A stretch of DNA of 64,000 bases from Alkalihalophilus pseudofirmus (GTDB lineage: Bacteria; Bacillota; Bacilli; Bacillales; Bacillaceae_D). Where the stretch lies: positions 2,522,001 to 2,586,000 of the forward strand of contig NZ_CP117835.1 of NCBI RefSeq assembly GCF_029094545.1, written 5' to 3'. How positions within the stretch are numbered: the stretch's first letter is position 1; every line of letters begins with the position of its first letter. This document shows, piece by piece, positions 39,043-48,584 of the stretch. The notes under the pieces were generated by a model, which worked only from the letters and a program-made list of their open reading frames with translations, did no database searches and was not told where the DNA came from. The position numbers and the translations under genes are program-made.

Positions 39043-40194
39043 TTAATTACGTAACGAGTGGATAAACTTTCTCGTCTCACGATCTACTTCTTTAATCACA
39101 TCAAGTGTCGGGTGATTAATTTTTTCGTGCCGCTCTAGAGCTTGTTCAATTTGATCTTCTATGTCTAGAAATGTAATTTTACCATCTAGAAAGGCAGCTA
39201 CTGCTTCTTCATTCGCAGCATTTAAAACCGTTGGCATCGTCCCGCCGATTCTTCCCGCTTCATAAGCAAACTTCATGCAGCGATAACGTTCTGTATCTAG
39301 TTTGGAAAAATTCAGCGTTCCAATCTCCCACAGATTTAATCGTTCACTGTTAGAAGCTTCTAGTCGGTTTGGGTAGGTCAGCGCATATTGAATGGGCACT
39401 TTCATATCGGGTGTCCCTAGCTGGGCAATGACGCTTCTATCAACAAACTCCACCATTGAATGAATAATGCTTTCTTTATGAAGAACTACATCAATATTGT
39501 CGTATGGAATATCAAACAGCCAATGCGCCTCAATGACTTCTAGCCCTTTATTCATCATTGTCGCAGAATCAATGGTAATCTTTGCTCCCATTGACCAGTT
39601 AGGGTGATTAAGAGCTTCCTCTACTGTCACTCCATTAAGCTCGTCTCTTGTTTTGTCACGGAAACTTCCGCCTGAGGCCGTTAAAATAAGGCGATCGACC
39701 TCTGATGAACTCTCACCATTTAATGCTTGAAAAATAGCTGAATGCTCACTATCAACTGGTAAGAGAGGAACCTGATGTTTTTTGGCCGCATCTGTTACTA
39801 TATGTCCTGCTGTGACTAGTGTCTCTTTATTTGCAATCGCAATTGTCTTACCTGCTTCGATCGCTTTTAATGTAGGAGCGAGCCCTACACTGCCTATCAC
39901 TGCATTGACTAAAATATCTGCTTCGTTATTGGCAGCTACTTCAATTAATCCTTCTTCACCATATACGACTTTGATTTCATCAGATATTTGAAGCTGTAGT
40001 TTTTGTGCATCCTCTTGTGTCATTACAGAGACAATCGATGGTTTAAACATATTGATTTGATCGAGCGCAAGGTTTATATTACGCCCTACAGACATCGCAA
40101 TAAGTGAAAATTGATCAGAATGGTGTTTAATCACATCAAGAGTTTGTGTTCCTATAGAACCTGTTGCACCTAATAAACTAATCTTTTTCAACAT
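39043..40194 (-). CDS. dxr: 1-deoxy-D-xylulose 5-phosphate reductoisomerase
   Basis: About 383 residues. NADPH motif [15 protein letters not shown] at the N-terminus, metal and substrate motif [10 protein letters not shown] near 150, and TASGGSFRD and [11 protein letters not shown] follow. First committed step of the MEP isoprenoid pathway; it feeds uppS, two genes upstream. Either the ATG at 40194 or the TTG at 40191 is the start; the TTG has the better spacing from AGGTG. Confidence 0.96.
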   Translation of the reverse strand: MLKKISLLGATGSIGTQTLDVIKHHSDQFSLIAMSVGRNINLALDQINMFKPSIVSVMTQEDAQKLQLQISDEIKVVYGEEGLIEVAANNEADILVNAVIGSVGLAPTLKAIEAGKTIAIANKETLVTAGHIVTDAAKKHQVPLLPVDSEHSAIFQALNGESSSEVDRLILTASGGSFRDKTRDELNGVTVEEALNHPNWSMGAKITIDSATMMNKGLEVIEAHWLFDIPYDNIDVVLHKESIIHSMVEFVDRSVIAQLGTPDMKVPIQYALTYPNRLEASNSERLNLWEIGTLNFSKLDTERYRCMKFAYEAGRIGGTMPTVLNAANEEAVAAFLDGKITFLDIEDQIEQALERHEKINHPTLDVIKEVDRETRKFIHSLRN

Positions 40195-40250
40195 ACTCAC
40201 CTACTATCTAAATTATCACCATTCTTTTTCCTATGTATATCATAAAGATG

Positions 40251-41048
40251 TTAAATCAGCTGCAGTAAATGCAAAATAGGCATCACATAAATCAAGCTGT
40301 CAAAACGGTCTAGGATCCCGCCATGTCCAGGCAGCACGTTTCCTGAGTCTTTCACAGCGTAATGTCTTTTAAGTGCTGATTCTACTAAGTCGCCAAGCTG
40401 TCCAAAGGTAGAGGCGATTAAAATAATAAATAATGCTGTTAAATAGTTAGGGAAGATTGGGAAAAAGCTATAAAAAACAGAGCCTATAACGAGCGCTGTA
40501 AGGATGCCGCCAATGGACCCCTCTATCGTCTTTTTAGGACTAATATCAGGCCAAAGTTTATGCTTTCCAAAAGATCTTCCTGCAAAGTAGGCACCAGAAT
40601 CTGTTGCCCAAATAATAAATAATACAAAGAATACTAAATGCATTCCAATATCCGGAATGTCGCGTGTCAAAATTAGAAAGTGAAAGCCAAACCCTACATA
40701 AACCGATGATAAGATGACAAAGCCAACCTCGTCAAATGTAAAGCTGTTTTTCGTTAAGACTGTAAACATTAATAGGACTAAAATTAAGAATATAAACGTT
40801 TCTACTTTTGTGTATGTAATTGGAATTAATTGATCAAACCAAGATGTTGGCACAAGCAGCAGCCACATTGAGGCAAGACTAACCAATCCCATTAAAGATA
40901 AAGGTGCAATTTTTTTCATTTTTAATAGTTCAATCATTGCCACTGAGGCGACGAGAGAAATGAAGATAGAAAAAAACCAACCTCCGAGAATGACCATGCT
41001 AAGAAAAACGATCGCACCAATCACACCCGTAATTATTCTTTGCTTCAT
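40251..41048 (-). CDS. cdsA: Phosphatidate cytidylyltransferase
   Basis: 265 residues with seven or eight hydrophobic segments. The CdsA signature is near the C-terminus (STFGQLGDLVESALKRHYAV, then KDSGNVLPGHGGILDRFDS). It makes CDP-diacylglycerol, the substrate for PgsA encoded at the other end of the window. The ATG at 41048 has GGGGGG eight bases upstream. It is 15 bases from uppS. Confidence 0.95.
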   Translation of the reverse strand: MKQRIITGVIGAIVFLSMVILGGWFFSIFISLVASVAMIELLKMKKIAPLSLMGLVSLASMWLLLVPTSWFDQLIPITYTKVETFIFLILVLLMFTVLTKNSFTFDEVGFVILSSVYVGFGFHFLILTRDIPDIGMHLVFFVLFIIWATDSGAYFAGRSFGKHKLWPDISPKKTIEGSIGGILTALVIGSVFYSFFPIFPNYLTALFIILIASTFGQLGDLVESALKRHYAVKDSGNVLPGHGGILDRFDSLIYVMPILHLLQLI

Positions 41049-41063
41049 TTAATACGCCCCCCT

Positions 41064-41837
41064 CTAAACTCCTCCAAAACGCCTTGCTCTTTTTTGATAT
41101 ATAGAAATGGCTTCTGTAAAATGCTCTTCATTAAAATCAGGCCACAGAACATCGGTAAACCAGAATTCACTATAGGCAACCTGCCAAAGCATAAAATTGC
41201 TCAATCTAATTTCACCGCTTGTCCGAATTAATAAATCCGGATCTTTTAAATCTGCTGTCATAAGGTTTGATTCAATTACCTTATCGTCAATATCACTTGG
41301 TTTTAGCTCGCCCTTTTCAACTTTCAAGGCAATCTCTTTCATTGCTTCTACCATTTCAAAACGACTCCCGTAGTTGAGAGCAAAATTTAAAATAAGGCCT
41401 GTATTGTCTTTCGTTTCATGCACTGCTTTATTAACAGCACGCAGCGTGTGCTCAGGAAGGTGATCAAGACTTCCCATTAAACGCACCTTCACGTTTTCTT
41501 CCATAAGCTTAGGAAGCTCCATGCCTAAAAAGCGTTCTGGCAGCTTCATTAAATAATCGACTTCCGTTTTAGGACGCTTCCAGTTTTCTGTTGAAAATGC
41601 GTATAATGTCAAGACTTCAACACCTAATTCATTGGCCCGACGAACAATTTTGTTTACTACTTTCATTCCTTCACGGTGTCCAGCAATTCTAGGAAGTCCT
41701 TTTTGCTTTGCCCAACGGCCATTTCCGTCCATAATAATGGCTACATGCCTAGGAACGGCAGCCGGGTCTAATTCTAATTCACCGTCTGTTTTTGTAGGTG
41801 TAAGACTTGATTTCCATTTCGAAAATTTTTCCAGCAT
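41064..41837 (-). CDS. uppS: Undecaprenyl diphosphate synthase
   Basis: 257 residues, cis-prenyltransferase. The pyrophosphate-binding IIMDGNGRWAKQKGLPRIAG with its catalytic Asp is near residue 36, followed by LTLYAFSTENWKRP and DLLIRTSGEIRLSNFMLWQ. It makes the C55 lipid carrier for peptidoglycan. The ATG at 41837 has GGAGGG seven bases upstream. It is the first gene after the frr terminator. Confidence 0.97.
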   Translation of the reverse strand: MLEKFSKWKSSLTPTKTDGELELDPAAVPRHVAIIMDGNGRWAKQKGLPRIAGHREGMKVVNKIVRRANELGVEVLTLYAFSTENWKRPKTEVDYLMKLPERFLGMELPKLMEENVKVRLMGSLDHLPEHTLRAVNKAVHETKDNTGLILNFALNYGSRFEMVEAMKEIALKVEKGELKPSDIDDKVIESNLMTADLKDPDLLIRTSGEIRLSNFMLWQVAYSEFWFTDVLWPDFNEEHFTEAISIYQKRARRFGGV

Positions 41838-41927
41838 TTAAATGCCCTCCATCTAAATTGAAGCAGGTTAGGCCCTTATCAGCATATCCTAATCACAGCT
41901 AGCTCATAACTATACTAATAAGAACGT

Positions 41928-41957
41928 GTAAAAAACCCCCTATAAAATAAGAGGGTC
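41928..41957 (-). terminator. Intrinsic terminator after frr
   Basis: ACCCTC (41951-41956, minus strand) pairs with GGGGGT (41935-41940) across a ten-base loop, followed by six T. A short stem, but GC-rich with a good T run. Confidence 0.72.
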
Positions 41958-41988
41958 TTATACATCATCTATTTTACCTTGAAACTGC

Positions 41989-42546
41989 TTAGACTTCCAT
42001 GATTTCTTTTTCTTTCTTATCTGCCACTGCATCAATATCAGAAATATGTTTATCTGTCAGCTTTTGAACATCATCTGTATAACGGCGAAGTTCGTCTTCT
42101 GTCATTTCACCGTCTTTTTGCAGCTTCTTCAAGTCATCATTCGCATCGCGACGCACATTACGAACAGCTACTTTTCCTTCTTCTGCTGACTTTTTAACCA
42201 GCTTTACTAGTTCGCGACGGCGTTCTTCCGTTAATGGAGGAATTGCAATACGGATAACTGTACCATCATTTGAAGGTGTTAAGCCTAGGTCTGCTTTTTG
42301 AATCGCACGCTCAATATCATTCATTGATGTTTTATCAAATGGTTGAATCATTAACAAGCGAGCTTCAGGTACTGTAATAGTAGCTAGTTGGTTTAATGGT
42401 GTTTCTGCACCATAATACTCAACTGTTACCCGATCTAGAATAGCAGGGTTCGCACGTCCGGCACGAAGCTTTGCTAATTCACGGTTTAATGATTCAATTG
42501 CTTTGGTCATACGCTCTTTTGCATCTTGCATAATTTCTGCTGACAT
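41989..42546 (-). CDS. frr: Ribosome recycling factor
   Basis: 185 residues, full length. Opens [20 protein letters not shown] and carries [20 protein letters not shown] and [17 protein letters not shown]. With EF-G it splits post-termination ribosomes. Its ATG shares one base with the pyrH stop (TAATG), so translation is coupled. Followed by a terminator. Confidence 0.97.
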   Translation of the reverse strand: MSAEIMQDAKERMTKAIESLNRELAKLRAGRANPAILDRVTVEYYGAETPLNQLATITVPEARLLMIQPFDKTSMNDIERAIQKADLGLTPSNDGTVIRIAIPPLTEERRRELVKLVKKSAEEGKVAVRNVRRDANDDLKKLQKDGEMTEDELRRYTDDVQKLTDKHISDIDAVADKKEKEIMEV

Positions 42547-43265
42547 TATGAGTTCCCCCTTACAATAGTTCCGATTTTTTCACCGAGTACGGCCTTCTTA
42601 ATATTACCCTCTTCCATAATAGAGAAGACTACAAGTGGAATATTGTTATCCATGCATAAAGATGATGCTGTTGTATCCATCACCGCTAAGCCCTCTTTTA
42701 AAACATCCATATAAGAAATACTTGAATACTTTTTAGCATTTTCATCTACAGAAGGGTCTGCACTGTATACCCCGTCTACTTTGTTTTTAGCCATAAGAAT
42801 AACTTCTGCTTCAATTTCCGCAGCACGAAGAGCAGCTGTTGTATCTGTAGAGAAGTATGGGTTGCCGGTTCCTGCAGCAAAAATAACTACACGTTTTTTC
42901 TCTAGATGACGAATCGCTTTACGGCGAATATACGGTTCAGCTACCTGTCTCATTTCAATAGAAGTTTGAACGCGCGACTCAACACCAATATCCTCTAAAC
43001 TATCTTGAAGAGCTAATGAGTTCATTACTGTCGCAAGCATTCCCATATAATCAGCTGTAGCACGGTCCATGCCCTTAGCACTTCCAGCCATTCCACGCCA
43101 GATGTTTCCACCGCCCACAACGACAGCGACTTCTACATCAAGCTCAATAATTTCTTTTACTTGCTTAGCTACAGATTGGATGACTGTGGGGTCAATTCCA
43201 TAGCCTAATTCTCCTGCTAATGCTTCCCCGCTTAGCTTTAGTACAACTCGATTAAATTTTTGCAT
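42546..43265 (-). CDS. pyrH: UMP kinase
   Basis: 239 residues, amino-acid-kinase fold. N-terminal [12 protein letters not shown], glycine-rich [13 protein letters not shown], and the acceptor region [20 protein letters not shown] are typical. Converts UMP to UDP and is allosterically controlled by GTP and UTP in bacteria. I chose the ATG at 43265, five bases after GGAGG. It lies between tsf and frr. Confidence 0.96.
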   Translation of the reverse strand: MQKFNRVVLKLSGEALAGELGYGIDPTVIQSVAKQVKEIIELDVEVAVVVGGGNIWRGMAGSAKGMDRATADYMGMLATVMNSLALQDSLEDIGVESRVQTSIEMRQVAEPYIRRKAIRHLEKKRVVIFAAGTGNPYFSTDTTAALRAAEIEAEVILMAKNKVDGVYSADPSVDENAKKYSSISYMDVLKEGLAVMDTTASSLCMDNNIPLVVFSIMEEGNIKKAVLGEKIGTIVRGNS

Positions 43266-43380
43266 GACAACCTCCATCAACACAAGACGTGTAGACTTTT
43301 CTTTTACTTAAACTCTCGCTTTAATACTCAATAAAAGATTTCAGGCATGATTTTGCCAATCTATTTTATGGACATTATTA

Positions 43381-43389
43381 AATATACCA
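43381..43389 (-). promoter_or_regulatory. Possible extended -10 promoter for pyrH-frr
   Basis: TGGTATATT on the minus strand, downstream of the tsf terminator and about 115 bases before pyrH. The best -35 (TTTCAA, 17 bases upstream) matches only three positions. Confidence 0.3.
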
Positions 43390-43406
43390 TTACTTACAAC
43401 CTCTTG

Positions 43407-43430
43407 AAAAAAGGGACACAGTGTGCCCCC
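43407..43430 (-). terminator. Intrinsic terminator after tsf
   Basis: The minus strand GGGGCACACTGTGTCCC folds as a GC-rich hairpin with one bulge, followed by six T. It begins 11 bases past the tsf stop. Confidence 0.72.
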
Positions 43431-43441
43431 TCTTAGCTGGA

Positions 43442-44326
43442 TTACTTTTTAACTTGTGACATAACTTCTTCAGCGAAGTTATCTTCACGCTTCTCCATAC
43501 CTTCTCCAACTTCATAACGGATGAATGATTTAACAGAAGCGTTTTTGTTTTGTACATATTTACCTACTTTTTGATCGCCATCTTTAACGAAAGGCTGATC
43601 AAGTAAACAAACTTGCTCGAAGTATTTGCTTAGGCGGCCTTCAACCATTTTTTCTACAATGTTCTCTGGCTTACCTTCGTTTAATGCTTGCTGCTTTAAT
43701 ACTTCACGCTCACGGTTAACTTCTTCTTGTGATACTTCATCACGAGAAACGTACGTAGGGTTGATAGCAGCTACGTGCATAGAGATATCTTTTGCAAGAT
43801 CAGCATCAGTTGAGTCTCCTACTACAGAAAGAACTCCGATACGACCTCCCATGTGCAGGTACTCACCAAATACGTCAGCATCTGTTTTCTCAACTAACTC
43901 AAAGCGGCGAAGAGAGATCTTCTCACCAATTTTAGCGATTGACGCATTGATGTACTCTTGTACAGTTTGGCCTTCACCTTTAAAAGGTTGACCCATTGCT
44001 TCTTCAACAGAAGCCGGAGTTTGAGTTAATACGTGCTCAGCTAATTCTTGAACTAACTTTTGGAAGTTTTCGTTTTTAGCAACGAAATCTGTCTCAGAGT
44101 TAACTTCAACAATTACTGCTTTATTTCCTTCAGCTTTAACTACTGTAAGACCTTCTGCAGCTACACGATCTGCTTTTTTAGCAGCTTTTGCAATACCTTT
44201 TTCACGAAGTAGGTCAATTGCTTTTTCCATATCCCCATCTACTTCTGTTAAAGCTTTCTTACAATCCATCATACCTGCGCCTGTTTTTTCACGTAATTCT
44301 TTTACCATTGCTGCTGTTACTGCCAT
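43442..44326 (-). CDS. tsf: Elongation factor Ts
   Basis: 294 residues. N-terminal UBA-like domain ([20 protein letters not shown]) followed by the core with [19 protein letters not shown], the part that contacts EF-Tu. It recharges EF-Tu with GTP. The ATG at 44326 has AAGGAGG nine bases upstream. It is separated from rpsB by a terminator hairpin, so it is likely expressed by read-through or from an unrecognised promoter. Confidence 0.97.
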   Translation of the reverse strand: MAVTAAMVKELREKTGAGMMDCKKALTEVDGDMEKAIDLLREKGIAKAAKKADRVAAEGLTVVKAEGNKAVIVEVNSETDFVAKNENFQKLVQELAEHVLTQTPASVEEAMGQPFKGEGQTVQEYINASIAKIGEKISLRRFELVEKTDADVFGEYLHMGGRIGVLSVVGDSTDADLAKDISMHVAAINPTYVSRDEVSQEEVNREREVLKQQALNEGKPENIVEKMVEGRLSKYFEQVCLLDQPFVKDGDQKVGKYVQNKNASVKSFIRYEVGEGMEKREDNFAEEVMSQVKK

Positions 44327-44419
44327 GTCAAAACGCCTCCTTAAATTGTCAGTATGTCACACATGCCAAGAGAACAAACATCAAAGCTTGTCCTTATGTA
44401 TGTCATGTTCTTATTTCGT

Positions 44420-44454
44420 AAAAAAAAGTGGCAAAGGGTCATCCCCTTCACCAC
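44420..44454 (-). terminator. Intrinsic terminator between rpsB and tsf
   Basis: GTGGTGAAGGG / CCCTTTGCCAC, an 11-bp stem with two wobble pairs and a five-base loop, followed by eight T on the minus strand. It lies between two genes normally co-transcribed, so it may be a partial terminator that lowers tsf relative to rpsB. Confidence 0.78.
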
Positions 44455-44473
44455 CCTTTTTGATCAAATGAAA

Positions 44474-45196
44474 TTAAGCAGTAGTTGTTTCTTCAGCAAC
44501 TACTTCTTCTTCCTCACCTGAAGTAGCTTCGATCACCGCATCCGCCATTTTACCAGTAAGAAGTTTTACTGCACGAATTGCATCATCGTTACCAGGGATT
44601 ACATAGTCAATTTCATCTGGATCACAGTTCGTATCTACAATCGCAACAATTGGAATGTTCAGCTTGTGAGCTTCCGCAATTGCAATGCGCTCTTTACGTG
44701 GGTCGATAACGAATAGTGCATCTGGAATTCCTTGCATGTCTTTAATACCGCCTAAGAACTTTTCAAGACGATCCATTTCTTTCTTAAGAAGAATTACTTC
44801 TTTCTTAGGAAGAACATCAAACGTGCCGTCTTCTTGCATTTTCTCTAGATTCTTAAGACGAGTAATACGTTTTTGGATTGTTTCAAAGTTAGTAAGAGTA
44901 CCACCTAACCAACGTTGGTTGATGTAGTACATGCCACAACGCTCAGCTTCTTCTTTTACTGAATCTTGAGCTTGTTTTTTAGTACCAACGAAAAGGATTT
45001 TCCCTCCGTCAGCTGCTAAGTCACGTACAAAGTTGTACGCTTGCTCAACTTTTTTCACTGTCTTTTGAAGATCAATGATATAAATTCCGTTACGTTCTGT
45101 GAAGATGTAGCGATCCATTTTTGGGTTCCAGCGACGAGTCTGGTGACCGAAGTGTACCCCAGCTTCTAGTAATTGTTTCATGGAGATTACTGCCAC
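44474..45196 (-). CDS. rpsB: 30S ribosomal protein S2
   Basis: 240 residues with the conserved [20 protein letters not shown] and [20 protein letters not shown], ending in an acidic tail. I chose the GTG at 45196, because AAGGAGG lies eight bases upstream and the family begins at this point. A much longer open frame upstream is actually the structured leader. S2 is a late-assembling 30S protein. A strong promoter and leader precede it. Confidence 0.96.
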   Translation of the reverse strand: MAVISMKQLLEAGVHFGHQTRRWNPKMDRYIFTERNGIYIIDLQKTVKKVEQAYNFVRDLAADGGKILFVGTKKQAQDSVKEEAERCGMYYINQRWLGGTLTNFETIQKRITRLKNLEKMQEDGTFDVLPKKEVILLKKEMDRLEKFLGGIKDMQGIPDALFVIDPRKERIAIAEAHKLNIPIVAIVDTNCDPDEIDYVIPGNDDAIRAVKLLTGKMADAVIEATSGEEEEVVAEETTTA

Positions 45197-45309
45197 ATCA
45201 AACACCTCCTTCAATAAATGGTTTTTTTGTCCTCCGCTCTCATCATCTTTAAGCGAGACTGCAAATGCAGCACCAACGCTTAAATTAGAGGCGTGTGTGA
45301 TTAACACCG
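45197..45309 (-). promoter_or_regulatory. Structured rpsB leader
   Basis: About 113 bases between the predicted start and the rpsB SD. A perfect 8-bp stem TTTAAGCG / CGCTTAAA (45277-45284 with 45248-45255) encloses a smaller hairpin CTGCATTTGCAG (45259-45270), and CTCT/AGAG can extend the stem outward. S2 controls its own mRNA through a leader in enterobacteria; an equivalent here is inferred. Confidence 0.5.
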
Positions 45310-45315
45310 TGGATT

Positions 45316-45344
45316 AATATACCACATCCAATGCCTTGTTGCAA
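45316..45344 (-). promoter_or_regulatory. Sigma-A promoter of rpsB
   Basis: TTGCAA (45339-45344), 17 bases, then TATATT (45316-45321) on the minus strand, with an extended -10 TG one base before TATATT. The strongest promoter match in the window; it starts just past the swrB stop. Confidence 0.78.
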
Positions 45345-45360
45345 GTTATTCCAACTTCTT

Positions 45361-45927
45361 TTAGCGATAAAATTTCAAAATAAGTTCTACTTCCCCTTTG
45401 CCTAATTGAAGTTGTTTGGCAATTTGTTCGGCAGTTAGCCCTCTTTTTGACAGCATCAATACATTTGCCGTGTCAGACTGCTCAAAAATCGCTGCTGATT
45501 CTTCATTAGATGAAGGTGAAGGTGGAAGATAGTCATTGTATTTTTCGTCTAGGAACGGATCTTTTTCCTGCTCAATATTTACAGGCTTCTTAATTTGAGG
45601 ATGATCATCCCGGCTTTTAGATGTTTTCCCATCCCTTTTATCTTGCTGAAGAGAGGTTGACTGACCTTGCTCGTTATTTTCTCCTTTGCTTTTGTTTTCA
45701 CTAGGAGAAGACACCTCTTTTAACTGCTTTATTTCATGCAGCAGCCGTTCATTCTCTTCTTTCATCTCAGATGTGTAGGCAAAAAGTAAATCCTCTATTT
45801 CCCTTTTTACTTTTTCATTTTCAGTATGACCAGAAGGTGGCCCAACGCTTATTTTTTTGGCTAATGTCATCATCCACAGGATCGTTAAGCCGTGCAGCAG
45901 CAAGCTGATCGTTAATATATATACCAT
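45361..45927 (-). CDS. swrB: Swarming motility protein SwrB
   Basis: 188 residues. An N-terminal membrane helix (VYILTISLLLHGLTILWMM), a coiled-coil/charged linker (about 35-140, Lys/Glu/Ser-rich) and a C-terminal helix-turn-helix-like part (LMLSKRGLTAEQIAKQLQLG). SwrB promotes flagellar export-gate/basal-body maturation in B. subtilis. The call rests on this architecture and the position as last gene of the fla/che operon, before rpsB. The ATG at 45927 has AAAGG upstream. Linker sequence is poorly conserved in the family. Confidence 0.82.
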   Translation of the reverse strand: MVYILTISLLLHGLTILWMMTLAKKISVGPPSGHTENEKVKREIEDLLFAYTSEMKEENERLLHEIKQLKEVSSPSENKSKGENNEQGQSTSLQQDKRDGKTSKSRDDHPQIKKPVNIEQEKDPFLDEKYNDYLPPSPSSNEESAAIFEQSDTANVLMLSKRGLTAEQIAKQLQLGKGEVELILKFYR

Positions 45928-45982
45928 CTAGAACCTTTCCTTTCATTTACATGAAGACAAAACAGCATGATCGACAGAATGG

Positions 45983-46318
45983 TCAACCCGAAAAATCAAT
46001 AAATTTCCCTTTATAAGGATGAGAATTATTTAGCTCAACCTCATCATTTTTGTTGTTTGCACCTTTTTGATTTGAATCATTTTCATTATTCTTTTTTTTC
46101 CTATCTTTATTGCTTTGATCTCGTTCTTTTTGAAGTTTACTTTTCTCTGACTCTTGTGTTTTCGTGACTTGCTTACGCTTTAAACGATCTTCCGCTTCTA
46201 GCTGTTGTCCGATAATTTCCTGAGAAACTTGGCCTCTTTGCTGCATTTGTTCTTGAAGTTTGCCTGTCTTTTGAGATTGCGGAAAGGAACCTTGTACTTC
46301 AATAGGCTTTATACTCAT
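45983..46318 (-). CDS. Small conserved protein of the sigD-swrB interval, unknown function
   Basis: 111 residues, no membrane segment. The N-terminal half is Gln-rich and helical (SIKPIEVQGSFPQSQ, then EQMQQRGQVSQEIIGQQLE), the middle is a long Lys/Asn/Glu low-complexity stretch (about 50-95), and the C-terminus ends NSHPYKGKFIDFSG. I recall similar HPYKGK-type tails in small flagellar-operon proteins of other Firmicutes but cannot name a family. A strong AAGGAG SD lies eight bases before the ATG, so it is probably a real gene co-expressed with sigD. Confidence 0.72.
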   Translation of the reverse strand: MSIKPIEVQGSFPQSQKTGKLQEQMQQRGQVSQEIIGQQLEAEDRLKRKQVTKTQESEKSKLQKERDQSNKDRKKKNNENDSNQKGANNKNDEVELNNSHPYKGKFIDFSG

Positions 46319-46330
46319 GTCGTCATCTCC

Positions 46331-47710
46331 TTAAAGACTTGCAATCGTAATCTCACGATCTATTAAAGAAATTCTAGCATACTGATGAGGAGCTACAAGC
46401 TTTCTGCGGTACTTGCCAAAATGAATATCGACATTCGGATAGATTGTCTGCTGCACATATACGGCTCCCTGCCGCTGCCTTTCTTCTGAAACTCCATAAG
46501 ATTCAAGCTCGTCAGTTGATTGATCTAATAATTCTTTAGCAGCTCTAAAGGAATGCTGAACTCTAAGCATTAAGATCTTCTCTTTTCCGCTAAGAGGCTT
46601 GGTTTTATGTTTGTCCATATACACTTTTAGCAGTTTGCCTAGTTTCACCAACTCGTCCTGGGCCTTTTTTCGATTACTCTCAGCTGCTTTCTGCTTATTC
46701 ATAAGGCGTGCATTCATTCCTATATACAGCAAGGTTTTTGTCTGCATCGCATTGCCTATCGTTTTAGCCCGGATCTCTTCTCCTGCAGATACCGTTCCTC
46801 CGACAATATTTCCTTTTCCCTTTGTACAGATAATGGACCTGCCGGCAATACTTGAGCTGTGCAAAATGGCTTGAGTGACTTCTATCGTTCCATCAGCTTC
46901 TACTTCCCCTTCATTGATAAAGGTAGTTTGTATATCCTGCCCAGCTTTAAGAAAACTTTTATGCTGTCCGACAATCCCTGCTCCTACATAGATCGAGCCG
47001 CCTGCAAGGAGGCGTGCTCCCTCTACTGTTCCTCTTACTCTTATATCTCCATCAGCTTGTACACTAAACCCAGTTGGTACATTTCCATTTATGATGACGT
47101 TACCAACAAAGGTGATGTTTCCAACTTTCATGTCGACATCACCTTTGACTTCAAATATAGGATACACGTGAACTTGCTTCTCGCTCATACTGACTTGACC
47201 ATTTATTAAAGAATAGACCGCTTGTCCTGTCTCATCCACACGAGTATTTTTACCCTTACGTAAAACAAAGTCTCTGCCAGGAACTGCTTTTAGCTCTTCA
47301 CCAAAAATGTTCACTCCATTGACCCCGTCTGTTGCTGCTATTTTACAAGCGATCTTCTCTCCTGATGTCACTGACTCGATATCGATAACATCACGCAGGT
47401 TGACTGTCCCTAAGCCATCATCATTTGTGGTCTCATGTGAATGGAATAGTGCTTTTAAATAGGCATGATTTCCATTAACAGCCGGACGCCCTGCTGCAAC
47501 CTTTAGAGGAGATGTTACCGTTTCACCACTTATAAGTAATAAGAGGGATTCTTCAATCAGACCATGGGTAACACCGTATTCTTTTAACCATTCCTCTAAC
47601 TCGTCTCTAGTGAGTTGATCCTCTTCGTTTCTTTCTTTTGTTTGAATCAAGTGCGCCTGCATTTTATCGGTTGAGACGTCTATTTTAAAATAATCATCCA
47701 TTTCTAACAT
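46331..47710 (-). CDS. FapA family protein (DUF342), polymer-forming-like
   Basis: About 459 residues. An N-terminal DUF342 domain with short beta repeats (GDVDMKVGNITFVGNVIING, ADGDIRVRGTVEG, AGGSIYVGAGIVG) builds a right-handed beta-helix, and a C-terminal helical part (from about 345) follows. Described as flagellar assembly protein A in the family; exact role unknown. The first ATG of the frame (47740) has no SD because the sigD end lies there. I prefer 47710, which follows GGGGGCGGG. It sits between sigD and the small unknown gene. Confidence 0.82.
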   Translation of the reverse strand: MLEMDDYFKIDVSTDKMQAHLIQTKERNEEDQLTRDELEEWLKEYGVTHGLIEESLLLLISGETVTSPLKVAAGRPAVNGNHAYLKALFHSHETTNDDGLGTVNLRDVIDIESVTSGEKIACKIAATDGVNGVNIFGEELKAVPGRDFVLRKGKNTRVDETGQAVYSLINGQVSMSEKQVHVYPIFEVKGDVDMKVGNITFVGNVIINGNVPTGFSVQADGDIRVRGTVEGARLLAGGSIYVGAGIVGQHKSFLKAGQDIQTTFINEGEVEADGTIEVTQAILHSSSIAGRSIICTKGKGNIVGGTVSAGEEIRAKTIGNAMQTKTLLYIGMNARLMNKQKAAESNRKKAQDELVKLGKLLKVYMDKHKTKPLSGKEKILMLRVQHSFRAAKELLDQSTDELESYGVSEERQRQGAVYVQQTIYPNVDIHFGKYRRKLVAPHQYARISLIDREITIASL

Positions 47711-47747
47711 TGACCCGCCCCCAATAACGAGTGATTTCATGTAAGGA

Positions 47748-48524
47748 TTATATGTTGATGAGCTGATTCATCCTGAAAAGTGCCTTTGAATGAATTTGCG
47801 AAATTCTTGATGTCGATAAATTTAAAATATGGCCTATTTCAGTTAACGTTAGCTCGTCAAAATAGAATAGACTAATAACCAGCTTTTCATTTTCAGATAG
47901 GCGATTGATCCCTTTTATTAATTCCTCTTTCACCGCTTCAAACATAAGGCTTTCTTCAGGTGTTTTTGTTTGTTTGTCAACAAGCGTTGCAGAATAAGAG
48001 GCACTGTTATTTGAATCGCTTCGGTCGGAATCATTTGTTCGTTCATCGATTGATAATAAATTAGATAAATAGTGTTCATTCATGATTTGATAGACTTCTT
48101 CTTCAGGCATGTCTAACTTAACTCCAACTTCTTTTGCACTCACATTTCTTCCAAACTCTTGTTCTAGTTGCTGAATACATGCTTCTACCCGTTTAATTTT
48201 TTCACGCATCGACCTCGGAAGCCAATCCTCTTTACGCAAACCATCTATAATCGCACCACGCACACGAAACGATGCGTATGTATCAAATTTGAGATCTCGA
48301 TTGGGATTGAACTTTTCCAGCGCATCATATAAACCTAACATTCCATGGCTCGTAAGATCGTCTTTTGAGACATTTTTAGGAAGGCCTACAGAGATTCGTT
48401 GTACATGATAGTTCACAATCGGCATGTATAAACGAATTAATTCATCACAAGCCTCTAAGTCTCGGCTTGTTAACCACTTATCCCAAATTTTCTGATTTTC
48501 ATTAGTAGATACACGTGCCATCAT
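47748..48524 (-). CDS. sigD: RNA polymerase sigma factor SigD (FliA family)
   Basis: 258 residues, a sigma-28 factor with regions 2, 3 and 4: YHVQRISVGLPKNVSKDDL and KFDTYASFRVRGAIIDGLR (regions 1.2-2), and a C-terminal HTH (LTEIGHILNLSTSRISQIHS) that reads the -35. It drives late flagellar, autolysin and chemotaxis genes and is usually held by FlgM. Of the two adjacent ATG codons (48524, 48521) the second is better spaced from GGAGGG. It follows cheD by 60 bases. Confidence 0.96.
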   Translation of the reverse strand: MMARVSTNENQKIWDKWLTSRDLEACDELIRLYMPIVNYHVQRISVGLPKNVSKDDLTSHGMLGLYDALEKFNPNRDLKFDTYASFRVRGAIIDGLRKEDWLPRSMREKIKRVEACIQQLEQEFGRNVSAKEVGVKLDMPEEEVYQIMNEHYLSNLLSIDERTNDSDRSDSNNSASYSATLVDKQTKTPEESLMFEAVKEELIKGINRLSENEKLVISLFYFDELTLTEIGHILNLSTSRISQIHSKALFRMNQLINI

Positions 48525-48584
48525 TTGTCCCTCCTATCACTACATTCCATTCATCCCAATCAAACTCACTTCGTTAAATGTGTT

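Noticed and set aside
45197-45307. Extended N-terminus of S2 (37 extra residues)
   Set aside because: The SD and family start place initiation at GTG 45196; the extra frame is the structured leader.
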